This document shows positions 38,101 to 42,786 of a DNA stretch of 64,000 bases, piece after piece (within the stretch, counting starts at the first letter, position 1; the number at the start of each line of letters is the position of its first letter). Source of the DNA: Prosapia bicincta (taxonomy: Eukaryota; Arthropoda; Insecta; Hemiptera; Cercopidae); assembly GCA_036971475.1 (NCBI GenBank), contig JBAIZL010000004.1:73295633-73359632 (forward strand). Direction: 5' to 3'. A model generated the notes under the pieces. It worked only from the letters and a program-made list of their open reading frames with translations. It did not search any database and was not told the DNA's origin. The translations under genes and the position numbers were made by a program.

Positions 38101-40141
38101 CATTTATGGTAATGTATAAAGTTACAACCAAATCTATCCTGACTGGACACTTTTTTAGGTATATAGTAATTTATAAATTTAAAAGTAAATCTATCCTAAC
38201 TGGAGACTTTATAAGTATATTTAAAGATATATATATACAAAAACCATAAAAATTAAGACAAAACGTTGTTTCTCAAATATCTACACATGTAAGGTATGTG
38301 TGACGTCATTGTATCCACTCCGCAACCGATGCACAACCTAATGATCTGCACTGAATTTTTTACCCAATTTTAAATTGAAGAAAATAACTTTCCAAGTAAA
38401 GTTTTTAAAAAATTCTTGTTCATATTGTCCTATTTTGTGGATTTAAACAATTTTCAATATATATCTCAGGAGGCCACTAAACTCAAAATTAACCTTTTAA
38501 CATTACCAATCACAATAGTTTTATGAAATATTGTTGATGTTTAAAAAATTGGTAAAAATATAGTCTCAATGACGTCGGTTTGAAAAAATTTTTTTGTTTA
38601 ATTACTCATTTTAATGTGTAGAACACGAATATCAATTTTTTTTGGCAGAAAATACGGAAAGTTACTTTCTTCAAATCTTAAATATTAGTCTGTAATGGCA
38701 TGTATAGTGTAAATAAGTCTTTAAGTTGTTAAAAAAAAATTCAATTAGGTGTTTCAATGTGTAGAACACAAATATTAACTTGTTTCTATAAAAAATACGA
38801 AAAACTAATTTTTTCGCCTATTTTTAATGTTAGTCTGTAATAGCATGTATAGCGTGAACCAGCCGTGCAGTAGCTACAGCACACCATACTATGTCAAAGT
38901 AAATTTATTTTAATACTAAACTTAAAATCTAAATATTTAACTTTTGGTTATAATTTTATACAACATTACTATATACCTACAATAAAATATACCTATGAAG
39001 TATCCAATCAGGATAGATTTGATTATAATTTTATACATTACTATATACCTATATTAAAATATACATATGAAATATCCAATCAGTATAGATTTTGTTGTAA
39101 TTTTCTGCATCTGCAATAAGTCTGAATATTTACCAAAATTACAACCAAATCTATCCTGACTGGATACTTCGTAGGCATAATTTAATACAGGAAATATAAG
39201 TAATGTTGAATAAAATTATAACCAAATCTATCCATGCTGGATACTTTGAAGGTATATGTTACAGGTAGATAATAATGTTGTATAAAATTATAACCAAATC
39301 TAACCTGACTGGATACCTCATAGGTATATAGTAATATTGTATAAAATTACAACCAAATGTAGACATATTGCAATGCGCTGTAACTACTGTGCGCTCGGTT
39401 CACGCTACAGACCTATATGCCATTACAGACTAACATTTAAAATGTGAAAAAAAAGTCAATTTTTGTACTTTCCACAGAAAAAAAAGTTGATATTCTACAC
39501 ACCAAAACAAGTAATTAAAAAAAATAAATAAAAAACCATTGTCATTAAGACTATATTTTTACACAATAATTTTTAAATACCATTGTTCTATTAATTCTTA
39601 CTGAAGCAGAAAGTTTAAAGGATTAAACCACAAAAAATAGTCTAGAGACCAATTGATAGATTGCTTAAGAACCTTAAAAATAAGAATGAATTTTACCCTA
39701 AAACAATACCTAAACATATATTTTTCTACAACTTCCACTCTCATTCAATAGAAGACCTGCCTGCAAAATAGACTTTTAACTATTTATTTTAAAGTACGTA
39801 AATTAATGTTCCAAAGTTGATATGGATACAAAATATCTTAGGACTAAACTAAACTTAATTATCTTACCTTCTGTCACTTCGTCATTAAGAGTGCCTTTTA
39901 CTTGTGAAAAACACCACTGGATATCCCCGTTACCTGTGTAAAGAAACAAAGCATTTTAAAATAAATAAAAAAATGTTAAAATACTGTGACATCTTGAATT
40001 ACTAGTTCATGCAATTTAAAAGTATCGTAAGAGACAAATAACAAATCAAATCATTTTTAAATGTTGATAACGAATACGACCTTTATAATTTAGGACAACC
40101 TAACCCATTAGAGGCGTTGTCAATGAACACTTACCGGCCAT
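4442..40141 (-). CDS. tws: Protein phosphatase 2A regulatory B subunit (B55/twins), 5' five coding exons, partial gene
   Basis: B55 subunits are seven-bladed WD40 propellers that join the PP2A scaffold and catalytic subunits and select substrates, for example in mitotic exit. The coding parts join as 40135-40141, 39868-39933, 19619-19716, 13298-13463 and 4442-4554 (7+66+98+166+113 = 450 nt, 150 codons). Intron phases are 1, 1, 0, 1 and 0, and every junction shows GT and AG. The encoded product begins [16 protein letters not shown], then carries a first WD blade ([20 protein letters not shown]), the family signature [18 protein letters not shown] with [18 protein letters not shown], and [15 protein letters not shown] with EGYNTK. 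Family members have about 445 residues, so roughly two thirds lies beyond the left edge; I found no later exon in 1-4441. All family hallmarks in this part are intact, so I take it as a functional gene. The orthology call rests on remembered family sequences, not a search. Confidence 0.96.
5000..6539 (-). pseudogene. Non-LTR retrotransposon (LINE) relic: RT end, RNase H and C-terminus
   Basis: On the minus strand broken frames run in order. First is a reverse-transcriptase thumb-like region (about 6539-6112; [17 protein letters not shown], then [20 protein letters not shown]). Next is an RNase H domain (about 5900-5553; IFTDGSL, then [12 protein letters not shown]). Last is a basic C-terminal region (5519-5021; [25 protein letters not shown]). 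TDGS and DSKSA are RNase H active-site motifs. The usual AEL of that fold reads AKL here, so the catalytic Glu is lost. Frameshifts and stops separate the pieces. The presence of RNase H points to the jockey/I/R1 group. The 5' part is missing, as is common for truncated LINE insertions. Confidence 0.82.
6540..8294. other. Intron 4 of tws, AT-rich, nothing recognisable
   Basis: No coding remnant, RNA gene or tandem repeat is seen between the LINE relic and the mariner element. Confidence 0.6.
8297..9538 (+). mobile_element. mariner transposon, 1242 bp, non-autonomous
   Basis: The ends are inverted repeats of about 30 bp. The left starts CAGGGTGCGGTAGAAAAG, and the right reads GCGGTAGATAAGTAATGAG on the minus strand. 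Each is flanked by the TA target dinucleotide (8295-8296 and 9539-9540). The length is close to the usual 1.3 kb. The element sits in tws intron 4, opposite in direction to the gene. Confidence 0.95.
8498..9467 (+). pseudogene. mariner transposase, frameshifted and internally deleted
   Basis: The frame begins [20 protein letters not shown] (N-terminal helix-turn-helix). A one-base shift near 8620 breaks it, and it continues in the frame of [18 protein letters not shown]. The catalytic domain shows GDKSW (first Asp) and [10 protein letters not shown] (second Asp). After HTAFLV about 25 residues are missing, which join it out of frame to [17 protein letters not shown] and the end AQGDYFEEY. That loss removes the spacer between the second and third Asp of the D,D34D triad, so the enzyme is dead. 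The TIRs look intact enough for trans-mobilisation. Confidence 0.93.
9541..10304. other. Intron 4 of tws, AT-rich, nothing recognisable
   Basis: No element ends, RNA genes or coding remnants are seen. Confidence 0.55.
10305..10520. repeat. Inverted repeat (PLE terminal repeats) with 7-bp centre
   Basis: Arms of about 100 bp (10305-10415 and 10420-10520) are reverse complements. They end in AATAAAGCC and GGCTTTATT. Each arm carries a hammerhead-like motif; the plus copy is the better preserved. Confidence 0.85.
10430..10472 (+). ncRNA. Hammerhead-like motif, family A, intact core
   Basis: Helix I is ACCT/AGGT. The core is CTGAAGA plus T, hairpin II is GATTGC-TGT-GCAATT, then GAAA, helix III ATG-TA-CAT and cleavage-site base A. 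All invariant core bases are present. The opposite arm (about 10350-10388) carries a decayed mirror copy with TAAA in place of GAAA. Confidence 0.62.
10565..10885 (+). pseudogene. Penelope-like element GIY-YIG endonuclease fragment
   Basis: The open frame reads [20 protein letters not shown] and then [13 protein letters not shown]. Its layout is that of the PLE GIY-YIG domain: G-V-N for GIY, C-I-G for YIG, then the R-YKEHI helix. It runs on to a natural-looking stop at 10885. The RT domain is absent upstream. GIY-YIG nucleases nick target DNA during PLE insertion. Changes in both signature triplets suggest an inactive relic. Confidence 0.82.
11018..11052 (+). ncRNA. Hammerhead-like motif, family G (CpG-decayed)
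   Basis: Helix I is GTT/AAC. The core is TTGAAAA plus T (CTGAAGA expected), hairpin II GGAG-TTA-CTCC, then GAA, helix III ACGCAT (ACGCGT expected) and cleavage-site C. It lies in the 3' region of the PLE remnant, just before the pogo insertion. Confidence 0.45.
11112..13095 (-). mobile_element. pogo/Tigger-type transposon, 1984 bp
   Basis: Terminal inverted repeats start CAGTAGAACCCC on the left and CAGTGGGACCCC on the right (minus strand). Both continue into AAATCCGA, and TA duplications flank them at 11110-11111 and 13096-13097. Inside is a minus-strand transposase. The element is inserted next to the PLE remnant within tws intron 4, in the same direction as tws. Confidence 0.92.
11573..12475 (-). 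pseudogene. pogo/Tigger (DDE_1, jerky-like) transposase, catalytic part open, N-terminus broken
   Basis: Three hundred codons are open on the minus strand. All three catalytic Asp contexts are visible: [10 protein letters not shown] at the start, [10 protein letters not shown] near residue 128, and [10 protein letters not shown] near residue 160. The C-terminus is acidic. Upstream (about 12476-12960) the CENPB-type DNA-binding region is recognisable only in pieces with stops (for example [10 protein letters not shown]). The frame has no Met at its start, so the open part cannot be translated by itself as a full transposase. It is probably a fairly young copy with a damaged N-terminus. Confidence 0.88.
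13298..13463 (-). CDS. tws: tws coding exon 4
   Basis: This 166-bp exon encodes [20 protein letters not shown], then [20 protein letters not shown] and [15 protein letters not shown], plus the first base of an Asp codon. The [20 protein letters not shown] stretch is close to invariant among animal B55 subunits. The acceptor is GTTTCAG and the donor GTAAGT (13297-13292). Confidence 0.96.
13464..15112. other. Intron 3 of tws, first part
   Basis: This is AT-rich intron next to exon 4. Apart from the 95-bp tandem duplication at 14321-14515, nothing is recognised. Confidence 0.55.
14321..14515. repeat. 95-bp tandem duplication
   Basis: Two nearly identical copies start at 14321 and 14416 (AAATGTAATT, TTTTTTAAAGGCACAG, TGACATAGGTGCC). 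A third partial start is at 14510. Confidence 0.93.
15144..15186 (-). ncRNA. Hammerhead-like motif, family A, minus copy
   Basis: This is the reverse-complement twin of the motif at 15720-15762, identical over all 43 bases: CCTT/AAGG helix I, CTGATGA core plus T, GCTAAC-TGT-GTTGGC, GAAA, ATGTACAT, C. Confidence 0.65.
15254..15462 (+). pseudogene. PLE protein C-terminal fragment
   Basis: One frame reads [20 protein letters not shown], matching the (V)AEH-NNGH-ID region after the GIY-YIG core of PLE proteins. After a shift the end reads [19 protein letters not shown] and a stop (15460-15462), like the usual PLE C-terminus. Only about 70 residues remain. Confidence 0.7.
15720..15762 (+). ncRNA. 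Hammerhead-like motif, family A, plus copy
   Basis: Helix I is CCTT (15720-15723) with AAGG (15759-15762). The core CTGATGA spans 15724-15730, with an extra T at 15731. Hairpin II is GCTAAC-TGT-GTTGGC, GAAA is 15747-15750, helix III is ATGTACAT, and C 15758 is the cleavage base. Every invariant hammerhead base is present. The short self-complementary helix III suggests cleavage as a dimer, as reported for small PLE hammerheads. Confidence 0.68.
15793..16519. other. Intron 3 of tws, no recognisable element
   Basis: This stretch is T- and G-rich on the plus strand in 16130-16500 (many TGTG runs). Nothing coding or repeated is recognised. Confidence 0.5.
16524..17776 (+). mobile_element. Internally deleted piggyBac-type element, 1253 bp
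   Basis: TTAA duplications flank the element (16520-16523 and 17777-17780). Its ends are CCCCTTACTGG and, on the minus strand, CCCCTTAACGGT. A GC-rich, CpG-rich stretch (16540-16680) follows the left end, a 25-base A run lies at about 16883, and a shortened transposase frame follows. Confidence 0.9.
17002..17502 (+). pseudogene. piggyBac transposase, N-terminus fused in frame to C-terminal Cys-rich domain
   Basis: The open frame extends upstream to a stop at 16945-16947 without an ATG. It reads an acidic region ([20 protein letters not shown]), then the start of the DDE_Tnp_1_7 fold ([36 protein letters not shown]). It passes directly to [20 protein letters not shown] and [13 protein letters not shown], the Cys-rich zinc-binding tail. 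Full proteins have around 550-600 residues, so some 400 residues with the catalytic Asp are missing while the frame stays open. One late Cys reads Trp (VSPWFKIF). There is no in-frame ATG, so a start would have to come from an upstream exon. Confidence 0.85.
17781..19618. other. Intron 3 of tws, last part
   Basis: This is AT-rich intron. A lone pogo-type terminal repeat may lie at 19008 (CAGTAGAACCTCTTC, then CACGTTCGGGACC, preceded by TA), but I see no partner end. Otherwise nothing is recognised. Confidence 0.5.
19619..19716 (-). CDS. tws: tws coding exon 3
   Basis: This 98-bp exon encodes [20 protein letters not shown], then [13 protein letters not shown], which is the first WD40 blade. 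The acceptor is TTTTTAG and the donor GTGAGT (19618-19613). It ends in phase 0. Confidence 0.95.
20040..20165. repeat. Imperfect tandem duplication, about 76 bp
   Basis: GTTGTATATAGTTAAAAATA and the bases after it (TGTATAAA) occur twice (about 20058 and 20133), each after a TCTCTAT(A/T)T stretch. Confidence 0.8.
20637..20690. repeat. (GT)n microsatellite
   Basis: About 16 GT units are followed by imperfect GTATGTGTTTGTG. The open frames crossing it are repeat artefacts. Confidence 0.95.
20946..20958 (+). repeat. Run of 13 G
   Basis: A homopolymer G tract lies in AT-rich intron. It could form quadruplex-type structure. No neighbouring motif is recognised. Confidence 0.9.
21088..21175. repeat. 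(TAAA)n then (TA)n microsatellite
   Basis: About seven TAAA units run into about 28 TA units, next to the inverted repeat at 21195-21318. Confidence 0.95.
21195..21318. repeat. Inverted repeat, decayed PLE terminus of family E
   Basis: Arms begin AAAGAACTAAGTC and end GACTTAGTTCTTT. The sequence is closely related to the inverted repeat at 57655-57830. The middle keeps CAACGAATAGCTTTAAATTG, a worn copy of the 3' half of that hammerhead-like motif, while the 5' half is deleted. Confidence 0.82.
21449..21490 (-). ncRNA. Hammerhead-like motif, family B, minus
   Basis: Helix I is GTGAT/ATCAC. The core is TCGACAA plus T, then GGTC-AATT-GACC, GAAA, AGG-TG-CCT, C. It has the same variant core as at 195-238. 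Confidence 0.48.
21538..21580 (+). ncRNA. Hammerhead-like motif, family B, decayed
   Basis: Core CCGACAA plus T, hairpin GGCC-AAGT-GACC with one mismatch, AAAA instead of GAAA, AGGTGCCT, C, and helix I GTGAT/ATCAC. It is probably inactive. Confidence 0.35.
22111..23482 (-). mobile_element. Tigger/pogo relic, 1372 bp
   Basis: The ends are CAGTAATACCCCATACTTAC and, on the minus strand, CAGTAATACCTCGACTTAC, with TA at 22109-22110 and 23483-23484. Broken minus-strand frames give [37 protein letters not shown] (about 23400-23164) and a C-terminal part (22880-22614; [16 protein letters not shown]). The DNA-binding N-terminus is missing, so this is an internally deleted copy. Confidence 0.88.
23696..24547. 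mobile_element. pogo-type MITE, 852 bp
   Basis: Inverted repeats start CAGTAAACTCCCAATTATCC and match at the right end (CGGATAATCGGGAGTTTACTG), with TA on both sides. Subterminal GGATAATCCG motifs recur inside both ends. No transposase domain is recognised, so it is presumably moved in trans. Confidence 0.88.
24550..25181. other. Intron 2 of tws, AT-rich, nothing recognisable
   Basis: No repeat or coding remnant is seen between the two pogo-type elements. Confidence 0.5.
25184..25977 (-). mobile_element. pogo/Tigger relic, 794 bp, with N-terminal HTH remnant
   Basis: The ends are CAGTAAAACTCCAGTTATA and, on the minus strand, CAGTATAACCATAATTATTC, with TA at 25182-25183 and 25978-25979. The minus strand about 25640-25340 reads [28 protein letters not shown] and [15 protein letters not shown], the CENPB-type helix-turn-helix of Tigger transposases, with stops. 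The catalytic domain is absent. Confidence 0.8.
26505..28083 (+). mobile_element. Tigger/pogo relic, 1579 bp, with 84-bp internal satellite
   Basis: The ends are CAGTAATACCTCGGCTTATG and, on the minus strand, CAGTAATACCCCTTACTTCC. Plus-strand transposase pieces follow the satellite: [20 protein letters not shown] (about 26994), [19 protein letters not shown] (27336), and a C-terminal region to about 27790. PMNQG shows loss of the third catalytic Asp. The 3' half is collinear with the element at 22111-23482. Confidence 0.85.
26528..26950 (+). repeat. 84-bp tandem repeat, five copies, in frame
   Basis: CCCTGTCTTAC(A/G)CGATTCC starts at 26528, 26612, 26696, 26780 and 26864, an exact 84-bp period. 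Because 84 is 28 codons, a 162-codon frame stays open across it with repeats of [20 protein letters not shown] then TLAYSGR. The unit derives from the Tigger left end and the start of the transposase (compare CHILHL-free ETALYWKK region at 22111-23482). It is not a known protein repeat. Confidence 0.92.
28249..28337. repeat. (TA)n microsatellite, about 44 units
   Basis: It directly abuts PLE sequence on its right side (ATATTTTACGTTGTCCATT). Confidence 0.96.
28349..29281 (+). pseudogene. Penelope-like element: RT thumb, linker and GIY-YIG domain, 5' truncated
   Basis: The frame reads an RT thumb region ([40 protein letters not shown]; about 28400-28560), a basic linker with one in-frame stop at 28595 and a shift near 28640, and then the endonuclease ([34 protein letters not shown]; 28880-29000), with [12 protein letters not shown] after it. 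A stop at 29081 precedes the C-terminal tail, which matches the tail at 2-199. GVF...YIG and the Arg helix are kept. RT palm and fingers are missing. PLE proteins combine telomerase-like RT with this nuclease. Confidence 0.88.
29282..29330 (+). ncRNA. Hammerhead-like motif, family B, decayed
   Basis: Core TCGACAA plus T, GGTC-AAGA-GACC, GAAA, AGGTGCCT, C. Helix I is reduced (GTGAT against CTCAC). It follows the PLE coding tail directly. Confidence 0.42.
29391..29446. repeat. (TA)n microsatellite between PLE termini
   Basis: About 27 AT units are bordered on both sides by the same PLE end sequence in opposite directions. Confidence 0.95.
29511..29555 (-). ncRNA. Hammerhead-like motif, family B, minus
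   Basis: Helix I is AGTGAT/ATCACT. Core TCGACAA plus T, GGTC-AAGT-GACC, GAAA, AGGTGCCT, C. Confidence 0.5.
29601..29646 (+). ncRNA. Hammerhead-like motif, family B, 7-bp helix I
   Basis: GAGTGAT (29601-29607) pairs with ATCACTC (29640-29646). Core TCGACAA plus T, GGTC-AAGT-GGCC, GAAA (29628-29631), AGG-TG-CCT and C 29639. The helices are excellent, yet the core departs from CUGANGA at three positions. Confidence 0.55.
30098..30840 (+). pseudogene. piggyBac-type transposase relic, N-terminal half
   Basis: TTAA at 30094-30097 precedes CCGGCCCGTC. A frame with [17 protein letters not shown] (ATG at 30327) runs through an acidic stretch ([20 protein letters not shown]) to a stop at 30555. The next frames read [20 protein letters not shown] (30571 onward), [20 protein letters not shown], then [17 protein letters not shown]. 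That is the order of the N-terminal piggyBac domain. The catalytic and Cys-rich parts are gone. A right end could not be fixed. Confidence 0.7.
30841..32115. other. Intron 2 of tws, AT-rich, no recognisable element
   Basis: No transposon end, RNA gene or tandem array is recognised. A possible TTAA-bounded right end of the piggyBac relic near 31173 does not match its left end. Confidence 0.5.
32116..32184. repeat. (TA)n microsatellite, about 34 units
   Basis: A simple repeat in intron 2 that is not next to recognisable PLE sequence. Confidence 0.96.
32185..33069. other. Intron 2 of tws, AT-rich, nothing recognisable
   Basis: No structure is noticed beyond base composition. Confidence 0.5.
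33070..33172. repeat. 17-bp minisatellite, about six copies
   Basis: The unit ACTACTTAGCAAAGGTA recurs with small changes (ATTACTTACCAAAGATA). Confidence 0.92.
33270..33955. mobile_element. Foldback element 1 (about 690 bp)
   Basis: Long inverted arms (33270-33392 and 33812-33955) start GGACGATAT and end ATATCGTCC. They share AGCGCGGATGTAGAAGTTGT and GAATAGGCGCGGAGTGATAC. Two direct repeats of about 200 bp (from 33483 and 33680) lie between and hold the GTTAGGATAG-ATTTGGTT motif. No coding sequence is present. It is a non-autonomous foldback DNA element; the parent family is unknown. Confidence 0.85.
33956..36000. other. Intron 2 of tws, mostly unassigned
   Basis: AT-rich sequence. It contains one decayed PLE terminus (34331-34368) and single copies of the GGTTAGGATGG-ATTTGGTT type motif (34734). 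Otherwise nothing is recognised. Confidence 0.5.
34329..34370 (-). ncRNA. Hammerhead-like motif, family A, decayed
   Basis: This is a related copy of the motif at 58444-58488. CTGATGA is kept, but hairpin II is shortened (TGAC-ATG-GTCA) and GAAA reads AAAA. Flanking GACCCTCTG and ATAAGACCC also match that locus. Confidence 0.45.
36087..36400. repeat. 75-bp tandem repeat, four copies
   Basis: GGATACTT occurs at 36153, 36228, 36303 and 36378, an exact 75-bp period. Each unit holds CAAATCTATCCTGACTGGAT, the same motif found inside the foldback elements at 33.3, 38 and 38.6 kb. It is preceded by GC-rich ACGCGCATGCGCGTGACGTC (about 36021). Confidence 0.93.
36562..36633 (-). other. tRNA-like sequence (tRNA pseudogene or SINE head)
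   Basis: The minus strand shows a perfect A box TGGCCTAATGG (36624-36614) and a perfect B box GGTTCAAATCC (36581-36571). T-stem pairing is CGGG/CCCG, and the D-arm resembles tRNA-Arg. The acceptor strands do not pair and the anticodon stem is lost, so it is not a working tRNA. An internal Pol III promoter on such a remnant is typical of tRNA-derived SINEs, but I cannot define a SINE tail. Confidence 0.68.
36795..36837 (+). ncRNA. Hammerhead-like motif, family A, decayed
   Basis: Helix I AACCTT/AAGGTT is perfect (6 bp) and helix III is ATGTACAT with C. The core is TTGATGA, hairpin II has lost about three pairs, and GAAA is AAAA. It is clearly related to the motif at 15720-15762. Confidence 0.5.
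36838..37861. other. Intron 2 of tws, nothing recognisable
   Basis: AT-rich; short open frames only, with no coding character. Confidence 0.5.
37862..38455. mobile_element. Foldback element 2 (partial)
   Basis: The left arm (about 37862-37926; GTGCATCGGTTGTGGAGTGA) is inverted relative to the right arm (about 38296-38370; CACTCCGCAACCGATGCAC). The right end (38344-38455) matches the right end of foldback element 1. Between them are inverted copies of the CAAATCTATCCTGACTGGA motif (38060-38200). A CRE palindrome TGACGTCA sits at about 38302. Confidence 0.75.
38552..39562. mobile_element. Foldback element 3, 1011 bp
   Basis: The ends are GTAAAAATATAGTCTCAATGA and TCATTAAGACTATATTTTTAC. The inverted arms (38552-38890 and 39365-39562) share GTCTGTAAT(G/A)GCATGTATAG and AATGTGTAGAACAC-type blocks. 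The left arm is itself duplicated. Inside lie at least five copies of CAAATCTATCCTGACTGGAT in both directions. There is no coding content. Confidence 0.83.
39563..39867. other. Intron 2 of tws, 5' end
   Basis: Sequence between foldback element 3 and the exon 2 donor. Nothing is recognised. Confidence 0.5.
39868..39933 (-). CDS. tws: tws coding exon 2
   Basis: This 66-bp exon completes the Gly codon and encodes [21 protein letters not shown], plus the first base of an Ala codon. The [10 protein letters not shown] block is the conserved N-terminal strand of B55 proteins. The donor GTAAG is at 39867-39863. The next exon lies 20 kb away. Confidence 0.95.
40135..40141 (-). CDS. tws: tws coding exon 1 (start codon, 7 nt)
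   Basis: The minus strand reads ATG GCC G followed directly by a GTAAG donor at 40134-40130. It encodes Met-Ala and the first base of a Gly codon. A G at -3 and a G at +4 favour this start. Such a tiny first coding exon matches the MAG(N) start shared by B55 proteins. The 201-bp intron that follows (39934-40134) ends in a TTACACAG acceptor. Confidence 0.9.
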
Positions 40142-40400
40142 AACAATGTTATTTTAGCACGTGTTCTCTTCGATTCTAGTATTTAATTATTTCATTCAGA
40201 ACCACTTTTGGGGATATTTAAAACACAATGACAATAATATATTAAGAATCATCACTTCAACAAATACTACGTTCCAATGGCGGCACTCACTACCACAGTC
40301 CAACTCCGTAACTAGTAAATCTTGACTTCTGACGTCACAAGCATGGAGCGAAAACATAGAATGTACATACTTGTAGACATTCAACTCTAAAAAGAAAATA
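40142..40400 (-). promoter_or_regulatory. tws: Putative tws 5' UTR and proximal promoter
   Basis: Directly upstream of the tws start codon on the minus strand lie an E-box CACGTG (40158-40163), a YY1-like AATGGCGGC overlapping a CCAAT-type box (about 40274-40284), and a perfect CRE palindrome TGACGTCA (40330-40337). The stretch is more GC-rich than its surroundings and holds no transposon signature. These positions, 20 to 200 bp above the ATG, suit a TATA-less housekeeping promoter. The motifs are seen; their use is inferred. A non-coding first exon further upstream cannot be excluded. Confidence 0.5.
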
Positions 40401-40649
40401 ATAAATGTTGTGCTTTGTGTGAGAGTAGAAAGTTGACCTTTGCATTATATATGATGTATTCTTGAAATTATATTACAAAATTAATTTTAAAGTCAAACTG
40501 CATTACCACAAAATTACTTACAGACAATGGTCACAATTTACTTACTTGTCAGTAAATTAGATAACTATATAAATATATTACTGATACGATAAATATTACG
40601 TTAATTATATTATTTATTGTATTATTAATAACCTATGGAAAGCATTAAA
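40400..40649. other. Upstream flank of tws
   Basis: AT-rich, no repeats recognised. It ends at the 8-bp target site GCATTAAA of the hAT-like element. Confidence 0.5.
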
Positions 40650-40770
40650 CAGTGGCGGCGGTAAGCAATCGGAGGCCCGCCACGAAAAGGAGGTGTACCC
40701 TAATTCTCAGTTGTAGATTTCTAGGTCAAATTTGTATAGAACTCCTACTATTTTTCACAAGACCATACTA

Positions 40771-42786
40771 CAGTAGTCCCTCGCTATTCTCAGGTTAGGT
40801 ATTCGCGGTTGCAACAATTACAGATTATCCCATTAATATGAATCGTATTTTTTTAAACAAAAGATAAGAAACAGAGTATACTTACTGTCCAGGTTGTAAG
40901 ATTTTGTGTTCTCGTCCTATTTATTTTGTACAATACTTTAGTTATTTATCACAAAGAAATCTGATTATTCTCCAAACATCCGTTATACTGTTCACTACCA
41001 GGCTCACTGCTATACTGTTCACTACTTCTCAAAAAATAAACATTCATTATTTATAACAAGTGGCATTATCGTCACTGACAATCAACGATGAATTAATCCG
41101 GCGCTTGCATTCAACTCTATACATAAGTTTAGCATCACTTGTTTACTTACTGATAATTTAATAGTTTTAGAAAATCCAAACATCAATAATCGTATCCGGC
41201 GGCCACTAACTATGATTTTATTTTCCCGTCAGTTACCAAACAGGTGTCTCATTCGCTTGTCGTGTGTGGTAGCTATGGAAACATCGTGTCTACTTGGGAA
41301 ATTGTTTAGTGAATTTTGTTAGTTTAGTTTTATTTTTTCCCATAAATTGTTTATCCAAGCCATGATCTCATCAAACATCGATAGGGACAAGAAAAGGCAA
41401 AAGAAATGTATGGAGTTGATTAGGGTAATTGATCTTTTAGATAAATTAAAATATGGCAAAACCATAGCGTCTGTTGCAAAGCATTTTAGCGTTAACGAAA
41501 CAACGGGACATTACATAAAGAACAATGAAGAAAATATAAGGAGTGTCAGAGAAGGGACTTGTCAATTGGCAAAAGTTATCTCTGTGTGTTACGACATAAA
41601 CATCGAAAAAATGGAAAAGGCTTTGAGTGTGTGGATAGAAGATCAATCACAAAAATGATGCCTCTGAGTTCAATTTTTATTTGTGAAAAATCTTGGCGTT
41701 CGTATGAAGATTTTGTTGAAAACTGTGATAAACGCACCGGCAATCAATCATTTTCAGCCAATAAAGGCTGGTTTGATAAGTTAAAGAGACGGTTTTCTCT
41801 TCACAACGTGAAAATTACCGGCGATTTAACATCAGTAGGTCACGAAACCATCAATTCATATTCAAAGCATTTTAAAAATCTTATTTCGGAAAAAATGCTA
41901 CACAGTCGATCAAGTTTTTAACTCGGATGAGAAAAGAAAGTTTTTAAAAAGAATTTATTCACGAACTTTCTTATCTAATGAGGAGAAATTAGCTCAGGGT
42001 TTAAGGCCTCAATGGATCGTTTGACTGTTCTACTCTGCTGTAGTGCTAGGGACTGATATTTTCTCAATAGCACATGAATTAACATTGTAGGATTTTAAGA
42101 CATTAATAGTGAAGATGTCAACATTCTTTTAAAAAGTGCGAATCAAGATTTGACGTAGCCTAAGAAGAGCTGGAAGAACTAATTACCAAACATGTGTCTA
42201 TCTCGGGTAACGAAGACAAAGAAATTGTTAAATTGTATCGTCGAAGTTGACATTAAAATCTGTCGGTGAAATGTATGATTAGGGAAACAGTAGCAGCCGT
42301 TACTGAAATTAGTCCCTTTTTAGAATGGGCATTCAAATTTAATCGAAAGCTGGAAGAAGTACTATCGTCATGCCATAAAAATTAAGTGTGTAGCGAGCTA
42401 GAAAAAAATCGTATACAAAGTAAAATAACAAGTTTTCTAGAAATAAAATTACCAATATTTTAAACATTATTTGTATGAAATTAGGCTTTTAAAACTTAAT
42501 TGATAGTGTTTAACAATAAAGAATGCGAGCGTTTGTGTGTGAGCGCGCATATTTAATCGAATTTTCGTGTTTTCGGATTGAAGGAAAACGTAGGTAAACA
42601 ATAAAAATATATATGTAATTATCTAGTACGTAAATATACCACAATATGTTACAAGTGTACAGTTAGCTGGAATTAAAGTTAACATTTTTTGTATGGAATA
42701 TATAGTTAGTTTTTTGAGTATTCACGGTTTCACTATACGCGGTAAGTTCGGGGAACGTAACTCCCGCTAATAAAAATGGATCAGTG
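40771..42786 (+). mobile_element. Tigger/pogo element nested in the hAT-like element
   Basis: The left end is CAGTAGTCCCTCGCTATTC; the right end is CACTGATCC on the minus strand. TA flanks both. It carries a decayed transposase whose N-terminal DNA-binding part is still legible. Confidence 0.85.
41365..41935 (+). pseudogene. Tigger transposase N-terminus: CENPB-type double HTH
   Basis: From the ATG at 41362 the frame reads MISSNIDRDKKRQKKCMELI, then an HTH (KTIASVAKHFSVNETTGHYI). After a shift near 41650 comes a second, Tc5-type HTH (NQSFSANKGWFDKLKRRFSL, HNVKITGDL) and VFNSDE-like text. Beyond about 41935 the catalytic domain is short and full of stops, with most of it deleted. The same N-terminal protein is in the copy at 55359-56602. 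Confidence 0.83.
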
